Under the pieces are notes generated by a model. The model was given only the letters and a program-made list of their open reading frames with translations, did no database searches and was not told where the DNA came from. Both the position numbers and the translations under genes were made by a program. Below, piece after piece: positions 1 to 13,400 of a stretch of 64,000 bases of DNA (the first letter of the stretch is position 1; every line of letters begins with the position of its first letter). Source of the DNA: Candolleomyces eurysporus (taxonomy: Eukaryota; Basidiomycota; Agaricomycetes; Agaricales; Psathyrellaceae); the NCBI GenBank assembly GCA_027579435.1, contig JANBPK010000739.1, positions 159,535 through 223,534 of the forward strand, given 5' to 3'.

Positions 1-160
1 CAACCTCGTTGCGGGGAATGACTCGGTGTTAATGGGAGTCTTGGTCGAAAGATAAGATGAATGAAATGAAATTAATGGGGCCACGGAGCACCTCTAGAGT
101 ATCGTACAAGGAACACCGGTCACGTGATATAATTTTGAGGGAGGGAGGTCGTGACGCGAA

Positions 161-623
161 TCATAGGTTAGGACGTGGGGCGTGCAGACCGCTCCAGATG
201 CCCCTCGGAGACTCTGTTGAGCTTTCTACTGGTCTGCTCTTGAGAGGCTTGATCTTTGCACCGGACGAGTCGAGGAGGAGGTCGACCTTTTTGCGGATGC
301 CGGTTGGCTCGAGTTGCTTCAGCGAAATGACCTTGTCCCTGCCATTGACTGCGAAGGGTGAGCTACGGAGACGAAGGAGAGAAGGATGACGCACCATAGA
401 GTCCGCGGACGATGGGCTCCTTGTGAATGCGCTCCTTCACGACTATTTCGACATGGGGGTTTGCGCGAGCAAGGGGCTGGAGAGAGTTCAGAAGGAAGGC
501 TCGGGTGGGGTGGGAAGAGGGCCAGGAGGTGCAGAATTCAAATACGAGCTTGCGAATCTGAGGCAGGAAGGCGGCATGGCCATTGGCCGCCCGGGAGCGC
601 AGCTGAGCCCTGAGCACCGACAT
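161..623 (-). CDS. MRPL51: Mitochondrial large-subunit ribosomal protein mL43
   Basis: Component of the mitochondrial 54S subunit, with the thioredoxin-like fold shared by L51/S25/CI-B8 proteins. Two exons are read, 395-623 and 161-348, joined by a 46-nt GT-AG intron (349-394); the product is 138 aa. The spliced protein contains the family motif GLYVNGRDKVISL across the junction, after an N-terminal stretch (KLVFEFCTSWPSSHPTR) typical of the family. The ATG at 623 was chosen because the family starts just before this core; a longer open frame upstream lacks similarity. The gene is divergent from the next one, with 121 bp between start codons, so the two probably share a promoter. The family call is firm; the exact paralogue name is taken from yeast. 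Confidence 0.88.
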
Positions 624-744
624 AGTGTTGTGGAGGAGAGGGAGGAGCGGCGGAGTGCGAAAATGGCAGGAGGAGCTGCGTCGGAGATTGAAAGCGGTTG
701 ATAGTGTTTTGGATTGGCTGAATCGAGTATTGCGGTCAAAGATC

Positions 745-2940
745 ATGGCAAGGGCCACTCGCTCAACAACGGCGACCCAGCAGCCCCACCCGCCCCAGCG
801 CAAGCGCAAGAGGGCCTCCTCACCGTCCGCAACAGCAGCCGCGAAGCTCCAGAAGACCGACGACGACGGCGACGATACCACCGACGCCCTCCCNATTCCT
901 CTCCGAGCATGACGCGCAGAAGATACTCAATGTCCTCGAGCTGTAAGTCTCCTCTTAGCTCCCTGTCCTTCCACAACTCACATACCCCCCAGATCAGACA
1001 CACAGGGCCTCTTGGACCGCGTTTTTCCATCCAGCCATGCCCCAGACCTGCTCCTCTCGCTCAGGACGCTGCTTGAACGGCCTGCAGAACATCCACTGAC
1101 AGCGGTCAAGGTCTGTCTCTGCTTCATTTCCCGCGTTTTGGCGTCCTCAACACCCTACAGGCTGCAATCAACAACCTCTTCCCAATATCCTCGCTACCCC
1201 GTTCAAGACCGTCGCCTGCAGCATCCCAACAGCTTGCATTCACCAATCTTGCCCTGTCTCTCATCGAACAAGCTTCGTGCAACTCCATAACTGCATCTCT
1301 CGACACGGCCGACATTCTTGAATCCTCAAAAACAGAAAACACGCGCACGTCGCCCCTGCTTGCCAGGCGCAAGTACGCCCTGGTTCAGCATCTTCCGTCC
1401 GGCGACTACTGGTCCTCGCTGAGCTCGGACACCCCGTCTTCAGAGCTCAAAAATCTTCCAACAGGTCACGCAGAGCTTGTCGCCATCATCCCTACCGCCT
1501 CCTCGGCTTCCACCGACGCCATTCCAACTCTTGGCTCAGTTTCGTCACGCCCACTCGCCCATACCAAGCACATTCAAGGCCAGCGTCGTGTGACTACCGG
1601 TGCATTCCTAGACTATGGTCCATATGCAAGCTTTGCACCATGCTTCGAAAATGCCGGCGAAATTGTTGGGCAGCGACAGCTTTCCGAGGTTGTTTATCAG
1701 AAGGAGCAAAAGAAGAGGGAGGCCGAGCAAAGGCGGAAAGACCAGAAACAGCCGTCCACGTCCGCCCAGGCCATCTCGGAGCAAGAGAAGGATGTTGCTA
1801 TGAATGCAGAATCGACGCCACAGATAACAGATGAAGACCTGAACAGTCTTTTGCCTCCTGAGGAGGTCAAGGCCTTGAAGGAGACGCTCGGGAGTCTCGA
1901 GTTGGAAAACGCTGTGACACAGCTGCTGGAGCAAAATTCGCGTGCCTTGAAGAGGCTAGAAGAGCTGCAGATGCGTCGTTTCAGTGAGAGTGGCGCTAAT
2001 GTCAAACCGGTTGAAGAGGGTTCAGAGGAATGGGAAACTGGTGCGCAGGCTGTGCTTTCTAAAATCCATACCCAAATCTCACATCCCTTCAGCGCAGTGC
2101 ATCATGAATTCAATATCGACTCTTGCGTCACTACGTCCTCGATCCTCGGCCGAAGACGGTGCACCTCTGGTTCCCCCGCCTGCGATTCTTCGGAAGCTTC
2201 ACCGTTCCCTGGCCCTAGAGCCGTCGCCAGGATGGTATGGAAACTTGCCTACGGCAAGACCTACTGCGCTTCATGATGATTCCACCATCAAAGTGAAGAG
2301 TCCTACGCCTGCGCCTGCAGCAGCAGCAGCCACCGCCGCCCCGAATGCCACGGCACCAGTCACCCAAACGCCCACCGCGGCCTACGCTGGATACTCCTAT
2401 AACTATGGGACCACCCAGCAGCCAGCATACCGTCCAGCTGCTACTGCTTACGCGGCATATAAGCCCGGACAAGGGGCAGCCTACTATCAAGCCTTTACCC
2501 CTTCCACAACCCAGCAATCCTATTACAATCCACAGTCGTATGCTGGCTCATCAAATCAACAGCCGTACGGCTCTTCAGGCTCTGCCCAAACTTATCCCTA
2601 TGGGAGCTGGAACTATCAATACCAGCCGGCGACAGCCAGTGGAAGTGCAAAACCCTCCACCCCCACGACAGCCACGGCGTCTTACAACGCTTTCTTCAAT
2701 GCCACAGCCGCAGCCAATGGGGCCACTGCCGGGCGGACACCCGCAGTTGCAAACACTGTCAATAAACCCGCCGTTCCTCCGGCTGCTGGGGCATGGCCCC
2801 CTACCGCTGCTGGCGTAGCGCCGACGCTACCTACCCATCTCCGAACAGCACAAACACCGACACCAGTTGGCAACACGACGTATCAGCAACAGGCTGGATA
2901 CTATCAGGCATATCCAATCCAGCCAACACCTTCGAGGTAG
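745..2940 (+). CDS. Unrecognised protein with Tyr/Gln/Ala-rich C-terminus
   Basis: I do not recognise this family. Four exons (745-942, 993-1110, 1161-2040, 2093-2940) give about 680 aa. The N at 894 must be dropped to keep exon 1 in frame; exon lengths then sum exactly to whole codons. The N-terminus is basic and low-complexity with a KRKRA cluster (possible nuclear signal). A central segment reads GAFLDYGPYASFAPCFENAG, followed by a long charged helix (about residues 285-430) likely to form a coiled coil. The last 220 residues are rich in Tyr, Gln, Ala, Pro and Ser with repeated YG/YY motifs, like a prion-like domain of RNA-binding or chromatin proteins. The donor of intron 3 (GTGCGC) is weak. 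Nuclear location is inference only. Confidence 0.7.
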
Positions 2941-3098
2941 GGTATGGACTAGAGCATGTTTCTTGTGGTCTCTGTATATTTGCCTAGATACATTACGGTC
3001 TCTTATATACATGTGAATATATTTTCATTAATGCGTGATGGCGAAAGGGGGATTTGGATGAATCGATGACGCGCGCCGGATTCTTTTTTGTATCAATC

Positions 3099-4269
3099 AT
3101 GGCAGAGAAAAAACTGTCCATCCGCATTCCAGCGACCTCTGCGAACATCGGGCCAGGCTTTGATGTCGTGGGCCTCTCCCTCTCCCTCTACCTCTCCCTC
3201 ACCGTCTCCTACCCGGTCTCCCCTCCCCCGGGCCCATATCTCGCCCCCGATATCAGCTACTCCGGCGAGGGTGCAGACGAAGTCCCCCTCGATCCCTACA
3301 AAAATCTCACCACCCGCGTCGCCCTCTATGTCCTGCGCTGCAACGATGTCTCTCGCTTCCCTTCGCACCTCAAGATCCATGTAGACAACGAGATCCCCTT
3401 TGGACGCGGACTCGGATCCTCAGGTGCCTCAGTCATCGCTGGTGTGCTCCTGGGCAACGCCCTCGGGAATCTCAACCTCCCCACCGAGCGTCTTCTCGAT
3501 TTTGCGCTGATGGTCGAACGCCATCCCGATAACGTCACAGCCGCTCTGGTCGGCGGATTTGTAGGATCCTATCTCAAGGAGCTCGACGAGGAGGCGAGCG
3601 AGGCCGCGAGTGTTCCGCTCAGCGAGGTCCTCCCCGAGTACCCGCCTGATGCAAGCGAGAGCTGGGGGCTGAATCCTCCTAAACCGCCCCTTGGAATTGG
3701 ACACTATATTCGCTTTGGGTGGTCGGAGAGCATTAAAGCTGTCGCTATTATTCCGAGGTTCGAGTTGAGCACGGCCAAGGCCCGGGAGGTTCTTCCGACC
3801 CAGTATTCGCGCAAGGATCTGGTGCGTGTCTCACGTCCATTTTAAAANGATAGAAATAAATTTTTCTGAACGCCCTGCAGGTATTTAATTTGCAACGCCT
3901 GGCCGTCTTGACCACAGCCCTTGGGCAGACGCCACCCGATCCAGATCTAATCTACGAGGCAATGAAGGATAGAGTACACCAGCCTTATCGCAAGCAGCTG
4001 GTAAGCCAACGTTTTTTCCTCTCAAGTTTATTGATTAAATCGTTGTGCAGATTCCCGGTCTACCAGAAGTAACCAGCAAAATCACGCCCTCGACACATCC
4101 CGGATTGCTTGGAATCTGTCTGTCGGGGGCAGGACCCACAATTTTGGCACTCGCGACGGAAGGCTTTGAACGCATCGCTCAAGACGCCGCATCGATATTC
4201 AAAACCTTCGACATCGAAATCGATTGGAAACTTCTCGAGATCACTGGTGGAAGCACAGTCGAGCAATAA
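3099..4269 (+). CDS. THR1: Homoserine kinase
   Basis: Phosphorylates homoserine with ATP to O-phosphohomoserine, the branch step to threonine; cytosolic. Three exons (3099-3821, 3881-4000, 4051-4269) encode 353 aa, close to the usual fungal length. The GHMP-kinase signatures are present in order: the N-terminal PATSANIGPGFDVVGLSLSL, the ATP-binding loop PFGRGLGSSGAS near residue 108, and a C-terminal GICLSGAGPT motif. The ATG at 3099 is preferred over an in-frame ATG at 3054 because the protein aligns with the family from MAEKKLSIRIP. Intron 1 contains an N at 3848, which does not affect the protein. The gene is convergent with the dynein gene; the two stop codons lie 131 bp apart. Confidence 0.95.
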
Positions 4270-4400
4270 ACAGTGACATTAGCGTATAGTACAAGATGAT
4301 GTAGTAGATAAAGATGTAGTAGTAGTTAGAAATAGTGGTATACGTCGGAGTGGCATAGCGTCGTCATAGGCGTGAATCTAGTAAAAACGTGATAATCCAT

Positions 4401-7400
4401 CTAACCTCCAGCAGTCAAGCAAACCGCCCTCATGGAGACCAAGGGTCCTGCGCTGCGATCAAATGGCAGATTAATAGTGAAGAGGACGTCGGCACGGTCA
4501 CTGTTGAGGTATACCGGCAGGTTGACTCCCTTGGATGCTTCATCAGACTGGACCCATCGAATTTGCGAAGGATTCAGCTTGACTGTCTCCCCATCGTTGA
4601 GCATAAGTTGGTCATTCATCCATGATGCACCTTCCAGCGCAAGACCTGCGTATACATGGTCAATATCAACCACTAATGAAACAGTAAATCGAAATCTTAC
4701 CGTCAACGATAAAGGCGGATGGGTCATTCACTCTTTCAATATCAAGGCAGAGGCTCAGCGTTTCCAAGCTCCACTTCTTTCGATGGGCAACAGCTTGGCG
4801 AGTAGCAGTGATGAAAGCTTCTGGGAAGAACAGGCCTCCGAGCCAGACCTCAACATGGGAGAGCGAGTCCAGAGAGGCGATATCATCCAGTTGCTTCAGC
4901 CGTCTAGCGAAGTTTGCAATCCACCCAGACACTCCCATGCTCTTGCTGACTTTGTATCGTCTCCAATGGTCCGGAATAGTCCCTGAAGAATCGAGTTGTT
5001 AGTCACAAACCCAGGATCAACGGCGATGCGGACATACCCTTGGTGAGAGAGCTGATCAACGTTCGGAGATGGTTTGTCTGCTTCAGCTCCCCTCTACACA
5101 CTTTGACGACATCTGCGAGGTCTCTGCGAACCTGATCCAAGAGCTTTCGACCGATGGAGCCCTCGCGAGCAAACAACCGATACAGAGGATCTTGGTGTTC
5201 GGCCGGCTGAGGCGGAAGCATGTTGAATTTATGTGGCAGCAGGTCGAGCCATTCCTTGCATCGCTCCAGCAAACTTCTCATCCAGGCTGGTTGCTGAGAT
5301 CCTTGGGATTTGGTGGCGGTAGTTGCACCGGCCTCCTCGTCATCGTCAGCCAACATCCTCATCTTGCGCAACTTGCTCAAAAGCTCATTTCCTATTAAGA
5401 GGGTTAGTTTCGAAGGTGCCTTGAATTCAGTCCCATCAAAGCAACATACCTTGAGCAACAGCGATAACTCTTTCTGCTGTGGGTGGCAAGCTGAGCCATG
5501 AAGGGGGTTCGCGGTCGGGAAGGCTTTGTACCCAGCTCAAGAAGTGTTCCAACTTGGTACCATCCGGGGACGTCAGTAGGTGCTCGCCAGCGACTGAAGG
5601 GACAAGCTCGAAGTCGACGTTGTATGCAGCGGGGGTGAAGAGGGAGTCAACAAAGGAATCAAGGATACGTTGGTCGAAGTCACTGTCAACGCGTCCACCA
5701 TACACCGACTGCTTGATCAACGTTCTCAAAGCGTCCCAAGGAATAGTGGCAGGATCGATGTTGGCGCGGCCCCTCGATACGGAGTTGAGCCATGTGTCGA
5801 TGGTGCCGAAGGCGGATGACATGTCCGAGTCGTTGAAATCGTACACCTTGCTCCATCCGAGAGGAGCATACCGCAGTCGCTCCTGAACAACGGCATGGAA
5901 CCATGCAAGCAAGAAGTAGAGTCGGACCTTCTCGGCCGGCCCTTGGGAGAGGCGCGTGGGTGGAATGCTGCGAAGAGAATCGACGAGATTGGCTTTGACA
6001 CCTGGTGGGGGTTCGTTCATGATCAGGCGGGATTGCCGAAGGATGTTGACGGGGATTGACGGATTGATTTCCAGGGTAAGGAAGAGTCGGAAGTTGGGAT
6101 GAGGGTTGAGAGTCTGGAGTTTCTTCTCAAGCTGTCCAAGCCAGGATGGTGCAAGATGAACGTTCTTCAACAGTACCCATGTACCTTGCCGTGAGGCTGT
6201 AGCAATGGCTTGATCGGCGAGGGTGAAACCTTCCTGAGAGCCCATGGCAACTGAGGAGAATCGAGCGCTTGTATTCTTCACCAAATTTTCGACACGATAA
6301 CTGGCGTCGTACCCAGGGACGGAAACCAGGGCGACAGGGGTACTGGAGGGGATTTCATTCGACACAATGGAGCCAAGCTCATAGGTGGATTCGGAGGAAA
6401 GATCGATATTGAATACTGCGCGGGTGAATAGTGTTGTCGATTGGAGAAGGCGATCTGGGCGGAAGCACTTCACAACGAGTAATGATCGGATGGCTTCGAG
6501 TGCCGCTGTATGAAGAGTGATCAGCCTGATGTTATCGCAAACAAAAGTTGGAACTTACGTGTAGCGGGCTCCCAGGCTGGAGGGACATCGGTTTCTGGAT
6601 TGGTTGACTGCAAGAAGCTGATCCAGCGTTCCTCGTTATTGATGAGATGTCCGTGGACAGGTTTGAATATGGAATGCTTGGCGAAGATGTCTAGTCGTGT
6701 TACCTGCTCAGCGGTGAGGAAGGGGAAATCTTGTGGGGAAAGAGAGGAGGTGGAATGGATGCCGTCGCCGCTCTCTAGAAGGAATTCTATCTCGTCGCCA
6801 ATTTCTTCAATGCCTCGTAGCTTAACTTGAGCAAGCAGAACGGCCAACATCAGATGATCGCGGTACAAAAGGGCTCGCGAAGTCCTCTTATAGACAATCA
6901 AGAACAGGTCGTTCAGGAGAATGTCGCGACGAGCGCTGTAGTCGGTGACGCTTTTGAGGTTGGGGTTATGATGCAGGACGTAGTCGAATATGTCCAAGAA
7001 GAAGCGAAGGGAGAATTGATAGAAGTGGTTGATAATGTTGAGTTGTTCCAAGACGAAGAAAACTGAGCTGCATGCCTGTGCGAGAGGAAGATATTCTGCC
7101 GTAACTTGCTCAACCTCCTTCATAATGAGATCTGTTTCCTCCACTTTGCGTGTGATTTCAGCTGCTTCTCGCTTCAAAGTTTCCAGCGTGTCAATGACCT
7201 TGTCGTCGTCCAAAATGTTCCCAGACGATTCGTTGAGAGCTTGCAGCAGCAGCTTCTCCAGGGTTCGGAGACGGAGGCGGAACTCGCCTTGGACCTTCAT
7301 CAAGTCGGTTCTCTTCTTCTCGGTATCTGGGCGCTCGACCTTGAGGACTTGATCTAGCGACTGGCTTTGAAGACTGCTCCTTGTCATGGTGAAGTTGACG

Positions 7401-10400
7401 AATGTCACTCGACTGCAGATATCTGGCGAGAACTCGATGGATGGATCCCGCGTCGAGAGGAACATGGTGAACGACGGTGAGAAATCGATGTCTTGACTAC
7501 CCAAGCGAATGAGAACACGGCCTCCGGTTCGACGAATTTCTTTGTTCAGCACCGCATTCAGAATTGGATCCAGATGCTCGACGTCTTGAATAAGAAGCGG
7601 GTTCCCGAAACGAAGAGCGCTTTCCAGCACCTTGAGGAATGCTTCATCCAAAAAGCTGGTGACGGTAATCTTCCTTTCTTTGTACTCATTGAGGAGGAAT
7701 GTTGTGGCTTGTCCTGTAGGATCGATAATGAGAGGGTACCGATTGAAGCGCTTGAGCATGATTGCATTCTCAGTTGTAAGGTTATCTGATGGCAGGGATT
7801 TGGACTGCCAGTTCAGGCGGTCGTCGGCTGTTGACAGGTATTCCGTGAAAGAGAGCTCGGGCTTGAACTTAATGTTGGCTTCGGCGAGGTGATTCGACCA
7901 TTCCTGCCACATAACCTCTCGATAATGCTGGTCGAAGAAACCACCGTAGGCTAAGAATGCGGCTGAAAGCAGTACGTCGCCAACGATAGTGCTCATCTCG
8001 GTTTCGAATGTTCGGCTACCTGCTTCCCAACGTCCTCGTTCTGACGACAGACTTTCGAGCAGCTTCATGCTACGATCAACCTTGCTTTGAACCCGCTCCA
8101 TTTCGGATTTGATGGCCTGCGTTTCACTGATCAACAGGGCATATTCGTCCTTGTACTGTGTGATCTTGGCCTCCAGCTCTGCTATCATGTTGATAATCGC
8201 CGCTGCTTGTTTCTTCGTGGTCTCCGCCTGATCTTCCAAAGACTGTACTTCGTTTCGGAGAGGTTCAACTCTGTCCAGAATTTCGGAGAACTGGACTTGG
8301 GCCAGGACCCACTTGGCGAGGGGACCACAAGCTTTACTGGCCCTGTTGACAGTCTCGAAGTTGTAGGATGGTCGGCTGACGAAATCCTTCTTCATAGTTT
8401 CACGGAGTGGTTTCGTCATTTGCGTCGCAGTGTCGAAATTCACGATTCTCTGGATGAAGTCATCGCGACGGATAATTCCTTGAACTGTTCTCCAGCTATC
8501 GATCTTGTGGCCCAAGATGGTGCAGACGGACTCCATTGCCAACTTCACTGCTTCCGGAGGGTTTGCCATCGTTCTCACTTCTTGGAGATGCTGACGCTTG
8601 ATGTTGCTGACGGCAGACTGAGCCTCTAGAACAGCCGGTTCAGCGTCAGCCAAATCAGCCATGACAACTGCACGACGCTGCTCGATATGACGGTCCTGCT
8701 CAACGAGGGCGGCTTGAATTTCGATCGAGGCGGCCTTCTTCTGCTCGGCTTCCTGCTGGTCGGCAACCATGCGCTTCAACTTCTCGTTAGCTTCTGCTGA
8801 TTTAGCTTCCAGTTGCGATCGCTTGACGGCCAAACTTTTCCGGAGATCCTCGACTTGAGTGACTGTGTCCTTGAGTTTGTCCAAGCCGACGTGCAAATGC
8901 CTCTGTTGCTCTTCAAGTTCGTCGCGTTTCTCGGTATACAGTCGCACATAATGGTTGATACTGAAGTGTGCATTAGCGCATAAACACTACAAATGAAAAC
9001 AAAACTTACAAGTCAAGATAATGTCGTGGTGTCACATAGTTGTAGCGACCTTGGCGCCTGCTCAGTCGTTGATTGATCTGATGCAAAGATTGGTGGACAT
9101 AGACCAGGGCATTGACGAGTCCAGTACGATGGGTTGGTGGCAAAGACAGCGCCCGGTAGGCGATAGGGAAGTTGGCGGGTGGGTTGTAAGAGGGCAAATC
9201 AAGGTCCAGTGTTTGAGTAAATTCCATGCCGACTTGGTAGAATGCTTGATCAGACCAGTCGCCGAACCAATCAAGAACGCAACGATTGAATAAGGCGGGG
9301 GATGTTGCTGCACGAGAGGCAAGGCCGTTCTCTGGAGGATTCATGGTGAAGACGACGTGAAGGTTTTTGGCAACTTGTTGGGTGAACCATCGATACAACT
9401 CTTCAGGGGAGTCAAGCATGAGGCCATCGCGCTGGGAACCTTCCTTGCAGGCAGTCATCAACGCAGCGTGCTCATCCCCTTCGAAGAGACCGGGAACTTC
9501 GGCGTTGGCGAGTAGTGTATTCATTCGTTCCAGGAAACCAGAATCCAGAACGTTTGATTCGTCCATGATGAAGCAAATTTTTTCGCCTTTGCAGCCCGCC
9601 CGACGGAGTACGGTCCGCAGATCTTCGTCGAAGTCTTCGCCAGTGTACTTGTTAGAAACCTTGATCTGGAAAATATTCAACCCATTCATCCATGCAACGA
9701 ATCGTGAGAGGGTGGTCTAAAGAATAATTAGTCTCCAATGCCATGAGGATCATAGAGGGTGCTTACCTTGCCAGATCCACTGACACCAATGAGAAGGAGA
9801 TGGCCTTGAACTTGTCGGAACACTCGGTCGATGCGAAGGACGTGGTCCAAGACGTCGTTGAATAAAACCAGGGGAACGTCCAGCTCTTCCTCGTAGAAGA
9901 CGCGGAGTCGTGCCTTGGTGTATTCGCGCAACAGCTCTCGGTCGACTGGGATGTAGTCTTTTGAGGTCCAGTTCGAGAAAAGGATGGGTCGGTTAAGAGC
10001 TTCATCTCGATTGATGGTGGGGAAGTGATCCAACGCGGCGCTGTCGATGTTTTCGTCTGTCCATGTGCGTTCCTCTTCTGTTACGAGACGATCTTGGAAG
10101 AGCCGCAACGCTTCGTGGGCCCAAACGCGAACCAGGCCTTCGACGGAGAGAATTTCGAGAGGTCGAATGGCTTCATAGATACCACGAACCCAGCGAGTAA
10201 GCTCACGAGGACTGTAGACGTAATGCGCTTGTGCATCTGTCGTGAATCGCTTCTGGGATGCCAGGTAGAAGGTGACCATGGCGTCCGTGAGCGGTTCAGC
10301 GTAGGCGCGAAGGTTGGGGACGACTTTGAGAAGAGCTCGGTTGTATGTCCCATAGATCTGCTTCAGAGAGACCTCTCCCGGATAGTCAACCATGACGAGA

Positions 10401-13400
10401 GGCGCATGTCTCAGGAACCTGTGGCTCAGAGGAACACGGCCAGGATCAGTAGGGGGGTTGCAGGCGCCGACGAATTGAATCCTTTCCAATTTGACCCATG
10501 CCATATCAGTCGTCCTCCAATATCCACCGCATTCGACGAGTTGACGAATGAAGGAGATGACGCGTTGCGTTCCATACTTGTCGGCGGCGGGGAGGTTGAT
10601 TTCGTCACAGAAAACGACCAGCCAACGACCAATTTGGACTGGCGCAAGGATGACTCCGTTTGGTGTTTTCCTGTACTCGCAATACTGCTCGAAGGTCTTC
10701 AAAATCAGCTCGGGGGTTGTTGCGCTCGAGAAGTTCAGTCCGACAACTTCCATGTCAGGCAACTTTCGGAGGGCACTGAACAAAGTCATTGTCTTGCCGG
10801 AACCCGGAGGACCGCACAGCATGAGAGGCTTGTGCTCTGATAACCAAGAGTAGAGGACTTCTTCATGGCGGATAGTGTCCATTGTTGGGACGACGACATC
10901 GGAGGCGGTGACTGCATGCGCTTCAATTTCGATTGCGGGGACTCTCGACTGCCATGAGATCCACTCTCCATTGGCAACTTGAACGTCGAAGTCGATGAGG
11001 GAGCTACCGGGAAGTAGAGGCGGCAAGTCGATACCAGTTTGTTTGCGAAGATGTTCCCCTAACTCTGCCCGTAAATCAAGTTTCCCGTCTCCAGAGAATG
11101 CCCAAATAATGCTAATGAGCAGACGCTTCGTGACGTATTGTTCAACCTTCTCCGGACCTAGAGGGAAATCGGGATGCTGGGAGTTGTACTCGATCACGTT
11201 CCTGACCGTCTTGTTGATCAGAGAGAACAAGGTATTGAGGGCTCGGGTGGTGGTGAAGTCCATGATGTGCTCGATGGTCTCTGCGTATGTCAACGCCGAG
11301 CTGACGAGGTCACCTTCAGCGAAATAACGCTCGAGAACAGCCGCGATTTGCTTCTGCGTATCAAGGTTGGCGGCAGCGGCAGCGTCCGAGGCCAGGGTGT
11401 CCCCACGACGTCCAATCAGATCGCCTCCATCGTCTTCATCGGCATCTAATGGAACATTGGCCAGCGTTGTCAGATAATTCTGGCAGACCATCGACGGCTC
11501 CACAACATCTTCGCTGAACCAAATCATTCCACAACGGCTGACGGTAGCCAACGTTGCATATTTGAGGTGCTCGACTTCGAACATGATTCGAACATTTGGT
11601 GGAAGATTGAGTCGCTCGCCGTTAGGAAGGGTAAGGAGCTTGTTGTCGTCGAGAACGCTGTAGATTCAATGTTAAGTAGGGGCTTTCAATTGAGCGGTCG
11701 AAACACGAACCTATTCAGATTTTCAACCCATTCGGGGTCGACGTCGCCATCGAAAATAATCCAGTGACGCTTGCCACTTTCGCCTCGAACATCGTCGACG
11801 ATCTTGCGAAGAATATGAGTGAACAGTCCATCATTCCACTCTCGCGTTGTAGGATCCAGAGTTCCGTAAAGAGCGTCCTTGTGCATCGCTTTGGGGTCTA
11901 TGACGTAGGAAATGCCCTCCGTACCATCCAGCCTCTCCAGTGCGGCCAGGAGGACCTGCCAGGCATTGGTTTTACCACTTCCTGAAGGGCCCACCATCAT
12001 AAGTCCATGCTGGATCTTTTGGATTTGATAAAGCTGCAGAATCTTGGAAATCCATTTGTCGCCTGCGACAAGCTTCCTCTCGGCGCAAACCTTCAATATT
12101 TGCTCACGAAGGGCATGCAAGTCGACTGGGAAGTAGTCAACACCAGGGAAGACATCTGCGAGGAGGCTACGCGAGGATGAGCATCAAATTATAGCCGTCG
12201 TTTCTGAAGACATACCTTGTGAGAAGCGGAACATCATCTGCTACCAGCTTGGGAACGATCGTTTCAGTAACACTTTGAATGAGGATGATTTGCTCGGAAA
12301 TCTTGTCGGACAATTCTGACATCTCGTCTGCAGCTTCGGAGTTGGCGCTCAGAAGCCGTTCTCGCTTCAATATACCAGCGCTAGCCAACACAGCTTTCAA
12401 AGCACGAAGACCGAAATCGTAGTGAGGCTGTGGCGACAATTGCTCGTCGCACAGGTTGAAGAAGGGGACGATCTTGGAAGCGAGCGATTCAGCGGTTCTG
12501 AAGCCTTGAGAGAAAAGCATGACCTGAGCGATCAGCTCTCGGTCCGGTCTTGTCATCGCCATTCTAAACCAAATGTTAGACTTGAATTATGGAAGAGGCT
12601 CTATACCACTCACGGTCTGAAGAGCTTCGTCAAATTGGGGGGNTAGCTGCGAACGGCCAGCGTAGTTAGGATTCGTGGTGATGAAGATGCCGATGTTCTT
12701 GTTGATCTTCAGATGCTTGCCCACCAACTCGATCTCGACGTTGGGGTTTTTGGCCAATTGCACCAACCCTTGTTGAATGGTCTGCACTTGTTGCGAGACT
12801 GCGCTGAGAATCCTCTCCTCAAGTCGATTGAACTCATCGAAACAACCCCATGCCCCGACTTGACACAAACCAACGAAAATACGACCCATCGCCTGGAAGT
12901 CGAAAGTCTCGTCACAGCAGAATACCAGGACGAAGCGTCCCAGTTGCACTCCCAAGGCTTTGACTGATTCAGTTTTACCTATTAAAATGGATGTTAGCAA
13001 GTAGAAGTATGGCCCAATGAAGTACGCTTACCGGTACCGGCAGGCCCGAATGGCGCACCTCCGAGCTGGTTATCGAGAGCTTGGGTTAACGTGAGGTACA
13101 CCCGATCGGTAAGAGGTGTTTGAACCAAACGATCAGGAACCCCAAGGTACTCCCAGCCGTAGGGGAAACTAGCATCTGCCGTCTTGATTGACAACCGATC
13201 GAGCGGGTTCTCAACAGCTTTGTCGAGATAGAAACGCATCTGGTAAAGCCAGGTGAAGCCTTTAGGATCCAGAACACGTTGCTGAATCAAGGATCGGGTA
13301 ACATCTCTTTGGTGGACCAACTCCGTGATGAGATGCTCGCACTTCCGACGTGTGACGGGGCTGAGCTCCTGGAGCACGATGTCGGCGAGAAGGTCGAGGG

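Noticed and set aside
3054..3098. Longer N-terminus for homoserine kinase from ATG 3054
   Set aside because: The family starts at the conserved SIRIPATSANIGPGFD; the extra 15 residues are not targeting-like and ATG 3099 has a good context.
8087..8629. Plus-strand open frame of 180 codons within the dynein gene
   Set aside because: Antisense shadow of the dynein stalk exon; the minus-strand frame is unambiguous.
10025..10840. Plus-strand open frame of 271 codons within the dynein gene
   Set aside because: Antisense shadow of the AAA3-AAA4 exon, with no domain of its own.
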